From: Planomonospora parontospora
GTDB taxonomy: Bacteria; Actinomycetota; Actinomycetes; Streptosporangiales; Streptosporangiaceae
Direction: 5' to 3'
Assembly: GCA_014647935.1 (NCBI GenBank)
Contig: BMQD01000005.1
Location: 1 to 64,000 of the forward strand
Length of the DNA: 64,000 bases
In this document: positions 34,925 through 43,461 of the stretch, piece after piece
Layout of the letters: every line of letters begins with the position of its first letter
Numbering within the stretch: the stretch's first letter is position 1
Made by a program: the position numbers and the translations under genes
The notes under the pieces: model-generated
Databases searched by the model: none
What the model was told of the DNA's origin: nothing
Seen by the model: only the letters and a program-made list of their open reading frames with translations

Positions 34925-37000
34925 ATGACGACACCATCACGTAAGCCCTCGCGCGCGACGGTGGTCACTGCGAGCATCGCGATCGGGGTCTTCGCGGCCG
35001 GCACCGGCCTCGGAGCCGCCGTATCCGCGCTCTCCCCGCCCGCCGAGGTCGAGACGGTGCAACTCAGCACCGGCACCTACCTCCTCGACGCGCGGACTGG
35101 CACGTGGGCGGCCCTGTCCCCGGAGCGGGAGAGTGCGCCGGTCGCGGCGGGAGACCCGGGGACGGCGAGCGCCGCCGGCACGCGGGTCTGCCTCTCCCTC
35201 ACCCCGGACGGCCGCGTGGTGAGCGGCGGCGGGGAGGGCTGCACCACGCTCTCCTCCGTCGGTATCGCCCTCGCCTCCGCACAGCGACCCGGAAATCCAA
35301 GCAGCGATCCGGCTCCGCCGGAGAAGCCCGCCGACCCGCCGAAGTCGTCCGACTCGAAGCCCCGCGACGCCGGCTCCAGCGGCAACTCCGGTGGCAACTC
35401 GGGCTCCCGGCAGGCGGCCCCGCAGCAGCAGTATCCCGCCCCGCCCGCGCAGAACCCGGGGAACCGGTCGAACAACTCCAACTCCAACCCCGCTCCCGCG
35501 CCGAAGCCGACGAAGCAGATCAGCAACAACCTGGGGGAGGGCAGCAAGATCGTGGACTCCCCTCCCAGCAAGCAGACCGTCAACATGCCTGCGAAGGAGA
35601 CGCCCCGCAACACCTCCTCTTCCCCGCGTGATACCACGCGCCCCAGCGGCACCGGTGACCGCGACGGCGGGGGAGCATCCACGGACGACCGCCGGTCCAC
35701 CCCGCCGGGCCGTACGGACGGCCGCACGGACAGTCACACGGACGGCCGCACGGACAGCCGCACAGACGGCCGCACGGACAGTCACACGGACAGCCGCACA
35801 GACGGCCGCACAGGCCGTCGTACGGAGAACCATGCGGAGAGGCAGAAGAACACACCGGCGGAGACCAGGAAGCCCACGGACCGGCCTGCGGGGACGGGGA
35901 GGCCCACGCACCCGGCGAAGCGGTCCGCGCGGACCGCGAACCCCGAACCGCCCGTGGAGAGAGGCGAGCACGCGCCGCCCTCCGTGAGGACGCTCAAGCC
36001 GGCACTGCCCTCCCGGGGAGACCAGGCCCCGCAGGACCGCAGGAACGCCGGAGACCCGCCCGCGCCGCAGGACGAGCACGCGCCCGCACCTGAGGGCGGT
36101 GAGAGGAACCCGGAGAACCGGGCACCGGCTCCGGGGGAGACCCAGGCACCGCCCGCCCAGGCCCCCGATGCCCAGGCCCCGGACGCTCAGGATCCGGCCG
36201 CGCAGGCCCCGGACACCCGGGATCCCAACGGGTCCGGGAACCAGAACGGGGACGCTCCGCGCTCCGCCGACCTCCCCGCCGAGCAGCGCTCCCCCGACGG
36301 TGGCGTCTCGCTCCCGGTCTTCCGGGACCCCGAGCTCCTCCGACGCGCGCAGCAGGCCCTCGGGCTGGACCGGAACATGCGGTACACCGACGCCAACGGC
36401 GTGTGGGACCTCAACATCGCTCCGCCGGGCACCCCTCCCTGCCGGAACTACTCGGCCGCCGAGCTGGCGGAGCTGCGCTCCGCCCAGGGCGGCGCGGCCC
36501 TCCCCGAGAACGCCGTCCCCCGCGACTCGTGCCAGTGGCCCGCCTTCCTCCGCTGGCTCTTCGCCGACCCGGCCCCTGGTGAGGTCAGCAACTGGACCAA
36601 GTTCACCGGCCTCTCCGAGCGGAGCCTGGAACTCGTGGTGACGGACCCGTCCCCCGCTCGGTCCGACGCCCCGCAGAACGGCCAGAACGGCCAGGGCGGT
36701 CAGAACGAACAGGGCGGTCAGGGCGGTCAGAACGAACAGGGCGGCCGGAACGGGCAGACCGACCCGTTCGTCCAGCCCGCGCGGCCCGAGGATCGGCCCG
36801 CCGGGTCCGGCGGGCAGGAACAGCCCGCTCTGCCCGGACAGCCCGACCCCGGAGGGCTCGGTTCCGTGCCGTCCGACCAGCCCGGTTACGGCGATCCAGG
36901 CGGTTACGGCGACCCCGACGGCTACGGTGACCCGGGCGGTTACGGCGACCCGGGCCGCGGCGGGCCCGCTCCGGACCCGGCCGGGTACTCAGGCCCGTGA
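34925..37000 (+). CDS. Large low-complexity exported or membrane-anchored protein
   Basis: 691 aa, ATG at 34925 with GAGG 8 nt upstream. One N-terminal hydrophobic segment (VVTASIAIGVFAAGTGLGAAV) acts as signal or anchor. A small ordered region (50-115) has a Cys pair (RVCLSLT, EGCTTL). About 300 residues of Pro/Ser/Asn/Arg/Asp low complexity follow, including a DGRTDSHT octad-like array. A short folded segment (about 455-565) has RAQQALGLDRNMRYTDANGVWDLNIAPP and two Cys. The tail is Gln/Asn/Gly repeats (NGQNGQGGQNEQGGQ) and four GYGDPG units. It is probably a wall-spanning or surface protein. Its stop overlaps the next GTG by GTGA. Confidence 0.65.
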   Translation: MTTPSRKPSRATVVTASIAIGVFAAGTGLGAAVSALSPPAEVETVQLSTGTYLLDARTGTWAALSPERESAPVAAGDPGTASAAGTRVCLSLTPDGRVVSGGGEGCTTLSSVGIALASAQRPGNPSSDPAPPEKPADPPKSSDSKPRDAGSSGNSGGNSGSRQAAPQQQYPAPPAQNPGNRSNNSNSNPAPAPKPTKQISNNLGEGSKIVDSPPSKQTVNMPAKETPRNTSSSPRDTTRPSGTGDRDGGGASTDDRRSTPPGRTDGRTDSHTDGRTDSRTDGRTDSHTDSRTDGRTGRRTENHAERQKNTPAETRKPTDRPAGTGRPTHPAKRSARTANPEPPVERGEHAPPSVRTLKPALPSRGDQAPQDRRNAGDPPAPQDEHAPAPEGGERNPENRAPAPGETQAPPAQAPDAQAPDAQDPAAQAPDTRDPNGSGNQNGDAPRSADLPAEQRSPDGGVSLPVFRDPELLRRAQQALGLDRNMRYTDANGVWDLNIAPPGTPPCRNYSAAELAELRSAQGGAALPENAVPRDSCQWPAFLRWLFADPAPGEVSNWTKFTGLSERSLELVVTDPSPARSDAPQNGQNGQGGQNEQGGQGGQNEQGGRNGQTDPFVQPARPEDRPAGSGGQEQPALPGQPDPGGLGSVPSDQPGYGDPGGYGDPDGYGDPGGYGDPGRGGPAPDPAGYSGP
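35717..35814. repeat. In-frame 12-bp minisatellite
   Basis: Units of the form GACGGCCGCACG / GACAGTCACACG repeat about eight times and encode alternating DGRT / DSHT / DSRT. Further in-frame arrays in the same gene lie at about 36660-36750 (Gln/Asn/Gly) and 36885-36960 (18-bp units, GYGDPG). Confidence 0.85.
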
Positions 37001-38658
37001 ACTCATCCACCGGAACCGGGAATGCCGTGCTCGGCCCCGGCCAGTGGAGGGCATGGGTGCACGAGCACGGCGCGCACCTACTGGACTACGCCGTCTACCA
37101 TCTCGGGCCGGAGCGGGCGACGGCGGCGGTGGCCGCCGCCGTCGCCGCGTGCGGCGTGCGCTCCGCCCCGGAGAACGCCCCGGAGAACGTCTCGGTCCGG
37201 GCCCGGCTGCTGGCCGTCCTGCGGCGGGACTGCTTCACCCGGCCCGGCCACCGGGACGGATACGTGCCGGGCGGCGGGCCGGGCATGCCGGACGTCCTGC
37301 TGATCGAGCAGGGATGGGGACTCGCCGACCCGCTGGGCACCGAGGCGCTGCGGCTGATGTTCCGTCACGAGCTGACCTCGGAGGACCTCGCGTACGTGCT
37401 GGCCCTCCCCGTGGAGGAGGTCGACAGGCTGGCGACCAGGACCCAGGACATCATCGAGACGCTCGTGAGCGCCCTGGACGGCCTCGCCCACGGGCGTCCG
37501 ACCTGCCCCGAGCTGCGCGCGCTGGCCGCTTCCGCGTTCCCCGGCGACCGCCCCGAACCCTCTGGCGGACCCGGTCACGCGCGGGAGGAGCTGCTCGCGC
37601 ACATCGTCCGGTGCCCGGCCTGCACGCGGCCGATCAACATCCGCTACACGGTCCCGCAGATGATCTCCCATCCTCCGCTCCCTCCGCTCACCCCCGAGGC
37701 CGGGACCCGCATCCTGGACGCCGTGCCCGAGGCCTCCGCCCCGCCTGCGGCCGCGGAGCCGCCACGTGCGGGCCTGCCCGCACCCCGTCGCGGTACCGCG
37801 CCGTACGCGAAGCCGTACCCGTCACGGGCCGCGAAGCCGTACCCGCCTCGGTCCGCGCCGTCGGCACGGCCTGCGCCCTCGCAGCCCTCCGCGGTGGCTC
37901 CTCCCCGGGGGGAGAGGACCGTTCCCCTCGCCGCCCCCGTACCCCCGGCGGCGCCCGCGCCCCCGGCGCGTCCGGAGCACGACACCCCGCTCTACGACGC
38001 GCTGCTCTCCCAGATCGCGTCCCGCGCCGGGCAGGCGAACCTCGACGTCCCTCTCTCCATCCCCTCCTCCACCGGGCCCCCCGGTACGGCCCGCGATCCC
38101 GGACACCCCCACGACGGACCGCGGGCGCGCTTCGCCGAGGCGCTCACGTGGGCGGGGGACAGGTTCCGGACGACGACGCTGAAGATCATCGTCATCGTCG
38201 TCGCCGGCACCGCGGGAACCCTGACGGGAATGAACCTCCTGGGTCCCATCGGCGCTGAGCGCCCTGCCGGGACCCTGCCGTCCTCCAGGCCCCAGGCCGC
38301 CGTGACCGTCGCGCCCTCCCCGCCCACGGCCTTCCCCGAGGAGAGCGCGCTCGCCGCAGAGGGCACGCTGGCCGCCCGGGTGCCCCTGCCCGTCGAGGTG
38401 ACGCTGGACGAGTACGGGCGGGGCAGCATGACCCTGACCGTCACCTCGGGAGACCCGCTGGCCTGGCGCGCGGCGGCTCCCGGCCTGGTGGTGAGCCCGT
38501 CCACCGGGACCCTGGAGCGGGGGGACAAGAGTGTGATCACGCTGCGTGCCCTGCGGGTGCGCCACTGGTGCGGTCCCGCCCCCTTCGTCACCGTCCCGCT
38601 GACCCTCCACGGACCCGACGACTCGATCTCCACGACGGTGCGCTGGCGTACCTGCTGA
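36997..38658 (+). CDS. Sigma-70-like region fused to zinc finger, TM and extracytoplasmic beta domain
   Basis: 553 aa from a GTG at 36997. Residues about 15-60 (LLDYAVYHLGPERATAAVAAAV) and 120-160 (LTSEDLAYVLALPVEEVDRLATRTQDII) resemble degenerate sigma regions 2 and 4. ELLAHIVRCPACTRP (about 195-210) resembles a zinc-finger anti-sigma motif. A Pro/Ala-rich linker follows, then one TM (TTTLKIIVIVVAGTAGTLTGMNLL, about 390-412). The C-terminal beta-rich domain (PVEVTLDEYGRGSMTLTV, GLVVSPSTGTLERGDKSVITLRA) is Ig/BACON-like. This would be a membrane-tethered sigma/anti-sigma-like regulator; I know of no firm family name. Confidence 0.6.
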   Translation: MNSSTGTGNAVLGPGQWRAWVHEHGAHLLDYAVYHLGPERATAAVAAAVAACGVRSAPENAPENVSVRARLLAVLRRDCFTRPGHRDGYVPGGGPGMPDVLLIEQGWGLADPLGTEALRLMFRHELTSEDLAYVLALPVEEVDRLATRTQDIIETLVSALDGLAHGRPTCPELRALAASAFPGDRPEPSGGPGHAREELLAHIVRCPACTRPINIRYTVPQMISHPPLPPLTPEAGTRILDAVPEASAPPAAAEPPRAGLPAPRRGTAPYAKPYPSRAAKPYPPRSAPSARPAPSQPSAVAPPRGERTVPLAAPVPPAAPAPPARPEHDTPLYDALLSQIASRAGQANLDVPLSIPSSTGPPGTARDPGHPHDGPRARFAEALTWAGDRFRTTTLKIIVIVVAGTAGTLTGMNLLGPIGAERPAGTLPSSRPQAAVTVAPSPPTAFPEESALAAEGTLAARVPLPVEVTLDEYGRGSMTLTVTSGDPLAWRAAAPGLVVSPSTGTLERGDKSVITLRALRVRHWCGPAPFVTVPLTLHGPDDSISTTVRWRTC

Positions 38659-38703
38659 CGGCCCCGCGCCGACGCGCCGTTCCGCACGAAAGGACCCCCG
38701 ACG

Positions 38704-39696
38704 ATGACAGAGACCTCCCCCCAGATCCATTCCACCCCGTCCACCCCGTCCGACGCGCAGCTGGAGTCGGTCCCGCTCACCGCGGAGCACCTGCTCACCA
38801 ACCGGCGGCCGGAGCCCTCCGGCGGCTGGCGGCGGCTCGTCTGGCTGCTCTCCGCGAAGAAGATCATCCCAGCCGAGTCCGCGGCGGAGATCGAGCGGCG
38901 CACACTGATCGCCCAGGCCCAGACGCCGGTCGCGCGGGGGCACCACCGGATCGCGGTCATGAGCCTCAAGGGCGGGGTCGGCAAGACCACGACGACCGCG
39001 GCCCTGGGAAACACCCTCGCCTCCCTGCGGGGCGACCGGGTGATCGCGATCGACGCCAACCCCGACCGGGGCACGCTCGGCCTCAAGGTCAAGTCGGAGA
39101 CCGCCGCGACCATCCGCACCCTGCTCGCCGAGGCGCCGCACATCCTCCGCTACGCCGACGCCCGGGCCTTCACCTCGCAGTCCCCGGCGCGGCTGGAGAT
39201 CCTCGCCTCCGACACCGACCCGGCCGTCAGCGAGGCGTTCAACGCCGAGGACTACCGCACGGTCGCCGGGCTGATCGAGCGCTACTACTCGATCTGCATC
39301 ACCGACTGCGGGACCGGCCTGCTCCACGGGGCCATGGGCGCGACCCTGGACCTCGCCGACCAGATCGTGCTGGTCAGCCTGGTCGCGGTGGACGGGGCCA
39401 ACTCGGCCGCCGCGACCCTGGACTGGCTCAACGCCCACGGCCACGCGGACCTGGCACGGAACGCCATCGTGGTGCTGAACGCGGTGGAGCCGAAGACCGA
39501 CGTCGACCTCGACCTGCTGGAACGCCACTTCAACACCCGGTGCCGCACCGTGATCCGCATCCCCTACGACCCTCACCTCAAGGAGGGCGCGGAGGTGGAC
39601 CTGGCCCGCCTGCGGCCCACCACCCGGGGCGCCTACCTGCGGCTGGCCGCGGCGGCGGGTCAGGCGTTCAGCCTGCACCCCGACCGGAGCCACTAG
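38704..39696 (+). CDS. MinD/ParA-superfamily ATPase, EspI-like
   Basis: 330 aa. An N-terminal 80-residue arm (GGWRRLVWLLSAKKIIPAESAAEIERR) precedes the deviant Walker A (SLKGGVGKTTTT, residues 87-98, with K89 and K94). VIAIDANPDRGTLGLKVKSE is switch I, ITDCGTGLLHGAMGATLDLADQIVLV is Walker B/switch II, and the end is GAYLRLAAAAGQAF. The arm plus GDRVIAIDANPDRGTL is the pattern of EspI/MinD-like ATPases linked to type VII or related secretion loci in actinobacteria. No EccC or WXG100 gene is present in this window. Its TAG stop shares a base with the GTG of the next gene. Confidence 0.85.
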   Translation: MTETSPQIHSTPSTPSDAQLESVPLTAEHLLTNRRPEPSGGWRRLVWLLSAKKIIPAESAAEIERRTLIAQAQTPVARGHHRIAVMSLKGGVGKTTTTAALGNTLASLRGDRVIAIDANPDRGTLGLKVKSETAATIRTLLAEAPHILRYADARAFTSQSPARLEILASDTDPAVSEAFNAEDYRTVAGLIERYYSICITDCGTGLLHGAMGATLDLADQIVLVSLVAVDGANSAAATLDWLNAHGHADLARNAIVVLNAVEPKTDVDLDLLERHFNTRCRTVIRIPYDPHLKEGAEVDLARLRPTTRGAYLRLAAAAGQAFSLHPDRSH

Positions 39697-40451
39697 TGCC
39701 GCCGGCCGTCGAGGACTCCGTGCTCGACGTCGACCTCGGCCCGCCGGGACGCGCGTCCCGGCGGAGGGTCATCGTGGTCCTCGCGGTCGTCGGGCTGATC
39801 GTGGCGGCGGTCGTGGGGTGGCGTCTCCTGCGGTCCGGTACGGCTCCGCCGCCGGCCGCCGCCTCGCCCTCCGCCACCGCCCCGGCCGCGGTCACCCTCG
39901 CCTCGCCCTCCGCCTACCAGGGCGACGCCGGCTATCCCGTCGGGTTCCCCCGCACCGAGCTGGGCGCGGCCTCGGCGGCGGCGGCCGCGCTGGAGACCGC
40001 CTGGACGCTGGACTCCGCCCAGGCCGAGCAGGCCGCGGTCCTGTACGCCCCGCCGGAGCAGCAGGACGAGGCACGCAAGGCCGCGGCGGCCACCGCCCGC
40101 GGCTGGCGGGAGACCATCGGGCTGCCCGCGGACGGGAAGCTGCCCGAGGGGGCGGCCCTGCGGACGGAGACGATCGGCGTGCAGTGGCACAAGCGGGCGG
40201 AGGACCAGGTGCAGGTCTCCCTCCTGGTGCGGGTGACCGCCACCAAGGGTGCCGAGGACGACGGACCGGCGTACTCCAGTCCCGTCGCCATGAGCGTGCT
40301 CATGGTCTGGCATCCCACCGTCCGCGCCGGGGCGGGGGACTGGGTCAACACACCCGATCCGCTGCCCACGGTCGTGCCCCAGGTCGCCCTCCCCGGCACC
40401 CCCGAGTTCACCGCGGCCGGCTGGAAGGCCGTCACCGCCCCCACCCGTTGA
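39696..40451 (+). CDS. Bitopic membrane protein (TcpC/VirB8-like role possible)
   Basis: 251 aa from a GTG at 39696, overlapping the ATPase stop (TAGTG). A short cytoplasmic head precedes one TM (RVIVVLAVVGLIVAAVVGW, about 24-42) and an Ala/Pro linker. A 160-residue outer domain has FPRTELGAASAAAAALETAWTLDSAQAEQAAVLYAP, GWRETIGLPADGKLPEGA and VQVSLLVRVTATKG. The layout is that of NTF2-like TcpC/VirB8-type envelope subunits, but sequence similarity is not provable here. Translational coupling to the MinD-like ATPase implies joint function. Confidence 0.6.
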   Translation: MPPAVEDSVLDVDLGPPGRASRRRVIVVLAVVGLIVAAVVGWRLLRSGTAPPPAAASPSATAPAAVTLASPSAYQGDAGYPVGFPRTELGAASAAAAALETAWTLDSAQAEQAAVLYAPPEQQDEARKAAAATARGWRETIGLPADGKLPEGAALRTETIGVQWHKRAEDQVQVSLLVRVTATKGAEDDGPAYSSPVAMSVLMVWHPTVRAGAGDWVNTPDPLPTVVPQVALPGTPEFTAAGWKAVTAPTR

Positions 40452-40586
40452 CCGGGCCCCGGTGACAGGGCCCCGTTGGCCGGGTCCCGGTGACCGGGTC
40501 CCGCCTCCACCGGTCCCATCTCGTAACCGGCCCGGCCCCGTGACCGGTCCGACTCATATACCGTGACAGATCGAGGAAGAGCCCTC

Positions 40587-41900
40587 ATGCCCCCACGTAG
40601 CTCCTCCCGGCGCCTCACCCTCGTCTCCGGACTCCTCCTCGCGGGAGTGTCCGCGGCGGCCGGCGCCCTCACCGCCCAGCCCTGGGTCGCCGCGGCGGCC
40701 CCCGGGCCGGCGCCGACCGCCCAGGACGACCCGCAGCCGATCCCGGTGGACCCCGAGCCTCCGGCGGCTCCGGAGTCCGAGGACGGACCCGTTCCCGAAG
40801 AGGACGGACCCGCTCCGGAAGGGGAATCCGTTCCGGAAGAGGACGGTCCCGCTCCGGGGGAACGGCCCGAGCAGGCCTCGCAGCCCGATCGGGAGCGGGC
40901 TCCGGAGCGCGAGAGCGTGCCGCCGTCCGAGCGGGAGGCCGAGGACGATCCCGCTCCGGACGAGGATGATCCGGCGCCCGCCCCCACCGCCGACGCGCCC
41001 TCGGCCGCGAAGCGCGCTCCCGGCGCCGACCGAGGCAGGACGGCGGTGCCGGAGAACCTGGAGCAGCGGAGGGCCGAGCCCTCCCGGAATCCGGTCCGGA
41101 GGCCGGCGGACGACACTCCACCCCCGGCGAAACCCTCCGGTCCCGCCGGCACGCCGAGCCCGCAGCGCACCGCACCCCCCGGCGACGCCCCCGAGAAGCC
41201 GGACGAGCGGCCGGGCGGCGCGCAGCAGAATCCCGACGGGCAGCCGAGCAAGCAGCCGGCCAAAGACCCGGGCAAGCAACCGGACGAAGGCCAGCAGAAG
41301 AACCCCGGCGAGCAGCCGGCCAAGAAACCGCAGAAGGGGACGCAGGAGCCCGTACTGGACGCGACCATCGCCAAGCCCTCACCCGACCCGTCCGGCACAC
41401 GGCGGCCCGCTCCGCCCCCCGGCTCCTCGGAGAGACCACGGACGGCCGCCCCGAGGCCCGCCGCCACCCGGCGGCCCGCGCCGGCCCCGGCCCCTTCGCG
41501 GAGAACCGTCCCGCCCGCTCCGGAGGCCGCCGAGGTCTCGTCGGAGGAGCCGCTCCCGGTCCGCTCCCCGCTGCCGCAGCCGTCCGGCCCCCCGGCCGCA
41601 CCGGACGTCGTACCGCTTCCCCTGCCGTCGTTCCAGGAGCTCTGCCCGCCCTCCGGCACCGCCGCCACCTGCTGGAATCTCGCTCCCTGGCACGGCCGTA
41701 CCACCGATTCTCCTGACAGCTCACCTGCGGCGGAGCATGATGGGCAGCAGACGTCGGCGACGCCTCGGTGGGTCTTCGCACTCCCCGCGGCCTCGACGGC
41801 AGACCCGTCTGCCAAGGGCCGTTCGGCCCCCGCTCAGGTTGGTTGCTGGGCCTTCAGCCCACCCACGCTCTGCGCCAGATTCCAGGAGAGCAATCCATGA
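40587..41900 (+). CDS. Pro/Glu-rich exported protein
   Basis: 437 aa from the ATG at 40587 with GAGGAAGA 7 nt upstream; a GTG at 40563 is in frame. The signal peptide is LTLVSGLLLAGVSAAAGALTAQPWVAAAA. Residues 35-345 are almost all Pro/Glu/Asp/Arg/Gln low complexity with PEED-, EQPxK- and KPQ-type runs. A small possible folded end has PLPSFQELCPPSGTAATCWNL and two more Cys (GCWAF, LCARF). It looks like a wall-spanning exported protein. Its TGA overlaps the start of the GH16-like gene (ATGA). A TATACC -10-like element lies just upstream, so an internal promoter is possible. Confidence 0.6.
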   Translation: MPPRSSSRRLTLVSGLLLAGVSAAAGALTAQPWVAAAAPGPAPTAQDDPQPIPVDPEPPAAPESEDGPVPEEDGPAPEGESVPEEDGPAPGERPEQASQPDRERAPERESVPPSEREAEDDPAPDEDDPAPAPTADAPSAAKRAPGADRGRTAVPENLEQRRAEPSRNPVRRPADDTPPPAKPSGPAGTPSPQRTAPPGDAPEKPDERPGGAQQNPDGQPSKQPAKDPGKQPDEGQQKNPGEQPAKKPQKGTQEPVLDATIAKPSPDPSGTRRPAPPPGSSERPRTAAPRPAATRRPAPAPAPSRRTVPPAPEAAEVSSEEPLPVRSPLPQPSGPPAAPDVVPLPLPSFQELCPPSGTAATCWNLAPWHGRTTDSPDSSPAAEHDGQQTSATPRWVFALPAASTADPSAKGRSAPAQVGCWAFSPPTLCARFQESNP

Positions 41901-42673
41901 TCCTCCGTTCCCGCGCCCGGACAGCCGTTCTCAGCATGGTGACGATGCTGGCCCTGGGCACCGCGTTCGGCGCCGCGCCCGCCGAGGCCTCGTCCGCCTG
42001 CCCCGCCGCCCCCGACGGTTCCAGCGCCGCCAAGGCGCGCGGCTGGGGGGCGCCGGTCTGGTGCGCCGAGTTCGAGGACGAGTACCTGGACTCGTCCGAC
42101 TGGGTCTTCTACGACACCCCCGGGCACGCGGGCAAGGGCCGCCGCACCTCCAAGGAGCTCTACCTGGGCAACGGCGCGCTCTACCTGCACGGCCTGGCCG
42201 ACGGGACCACGGCGGGCCTCGGCGCCCGCCACGCCCAGTCGTACGGTCGGTGGGAGACCCGAATCCGCCTGTACCGGGGCGCGGGCGCCTACCGGCCGAT
42301 GGCCCTGCTCTGGCCGAACGGCGGGGGCGGCGGCGAGTACAGCGCCACCCGCGAGGAGATCGATTTCATGGGGGTCTACAACGACCCCCACCGGCAGCGG
42401 GCGGACTTCTTCCTGGAGACCCCCAAGGGCGGGCACGAGCTGGGCTACGCCGACGTGGACATGACCACCTGGCACACCTACGCCGTGGAGAACAGCCCCG
42501 CCGGGGTCGTCGGCTACCTCGACGGGCGCGAGTGGTTCCGCTCGTCCCACTCCACCCGCAGCCCGATGTCCCTCTGCCTGCAGCTCGACTGGTTCCCCGG
42601 CGAGGGCAGCAACGGAGAGGCCTGGATGGAGGTCGACTGGGTGCGCATCTACCCGATGAAGGCCGACGGCTGA
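41897..42673 (+). CDS. Secreted GH16-like protein, acid/base Glu apparently missing
   Basis: 258 aa, ATG at 41897 with AGGAGAG 6-7 nt upstream. The signal peptide ends near AAPAEA. The mature domain has the GH16 jelly-roll pattern: WCAEFEDEYLDSSDWVFYD, YGRWETRIRLY, YRPMALLWP, EEIDF, DMTTWHTYAVENSPAGVVGYLDGREW and WMEVDWVRIY. The catalytic motif normally reads E-x-D-x-(x)-E. Here E154-I-D156-F-M-G lacks the second Glu, so hydrolysis may be impaired or the protein may be a binding form. It is co-translated with the Pro/Glu-rich protein, placing it in the envelope cluster. Confidence 0.75.
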   Translation: MILRSRARTAVLSMVTMLALGTAFGAAPAEASSACPAAPDGSSAAKARGWGAPVWCAEFEDEYLDSSDWVFYDTPGHAGKGRRTSKELYLGNGALYLHGLADGTTAGLGARHAQSYGRWETRIRLYRGAGAYRPMALLWPNGGGGGEYSATREEIDFMGVYNDPHRQRADFFLETPKGGHELGYADVDMTTWHTYAVENSPAGVVGYLDGREWFRSSHSTRSPMSLCLQLDWFPGEGSNGEAWMEVDWVRIYPMKADG

Positions 42674-42675
42674 CG

Positions 42676-42709
42676 GCCGTACCGGACCGGCCGGCCGGAG
42701 CGGTACGGC
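42676..42709. terminator. Hairpin between convergent GH16-like and GNAT genes
   Basis: GCCGTACCG (42676-42684) pairs with CGGTACGGC (42701-42709) around a GC-rich 16-nt loop that can pair further. It begins 3 bp after the GH16-like stop. Confidence 0.6.
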
Positions 42710-42752
42710 GGGCCCGCCGCCCGTCCGGGCCGCTCCGGGGACGGGGCGGCCG

Positions 42753-43250
42753 TCAGAGCCGCATCTCCAGGAGCTGGCCCGGCCACTCGCCCACGGTGAA
42801 CGGCTCCGTCCTGGTGAAGCCCTGGCTCTCGTAGTACTTCACCAGGCGACCGTCGTCACCGGCGTAGCAGTCCACCCGGACCAGCGAGATCCCCTGCTCG
42901 TCCGCCTCGGCACGGGCCCGCTCCAGCAGCGCCGCGCCGATCCCCCGGCCGGGGAAGCGCCGGTCGACGACCAGGACCCGGACGTAGACCTCGGGTTCGG
43001 GGGCGGGCGTGACGTAGGGCATCGCCGGTCCGACGACGAGGCAGCCGGCCGGCTCGCCGTCGGCCTCGGCGATGCGCATCCCGCCGGCCGCCGCCCACTC
43101 CTCCACCCGTGCCACGCGGGCGGGATCGGTGGAGAACGGCTCGCTGCCCCACTGACCGGTACGGCCCTGCGCCGTCAGCCACGCCACCGCGCTGTCGAAC
43201 ATCCCCAGAACGGCCCGAACGTCATCGGGGCCACCATCTCGGATAACCAT
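42753..43250 (-). CDS. GNAT acetyltransferase
   Basis: 165 aa from the ATG at 43250 (MVIRDGGPDDVRAVLGMFDSA). Upstream in-frame starts at 43286 and 43283 exist, but a TACGAT -10-like hexamer 6 nt before 43250 favours a leaderless start there. Motif A is VRVLVVDRRFPGRGIGAALLERARAEADEQG, and motif B-like LVKYYESQGFTRTEPF follows. It uses acetyl-CoA; the substrate is unknown. It is convergent with the GH16-like gene and divergent from the LCP gene. Confidence 0.85.
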   Translation of the reverse strand: MVIRDGGPDDVRAVLGMFDSAVAWLTAQGRTGQWGSEPFSTDPARVARVEEWAAAGGMRIAEADGEPAGCLVVGPAMPYVTPAPEPEVYVRVLVVDRRFPGRGIGAALLERARAEADEQGISLVRVDCYAGDDGRLVKYYESQGFTRTEPFTVGEWPGQLLEMRL

Positions 43251-43461
43251 CGGCGGATCGTAACAGGAGCCGCGTTCCGCCATCACGCCACGTCAGCGAG
43301 GCGCACCGGAGTTTCCCGGAACTCCGCGGAGCGCTCAGTAGACTCGGCGGCAGCCGGAGCACGGCTCCCCTGCCGGGGGCGTACACCCCCGGTCCGTCCC
43401 CTTCCGGAGTCACGTCAGGAATCCGGCCCGCAGGCCGGTTCCTCCACGCTGGAGACAACTG

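Noticed and set aside
35717-35814. CRISPR-like short repeat array
   Set aside because: A 12-bp period without spacers, fully in frame inside a coding sequence.
39818-40465. Plus-strand frame over the bitopic membrane protein
   Set aside because: Out-of-frame shadow with Gly/Arg bias; the frame with the TM and translational coupling is the real one.
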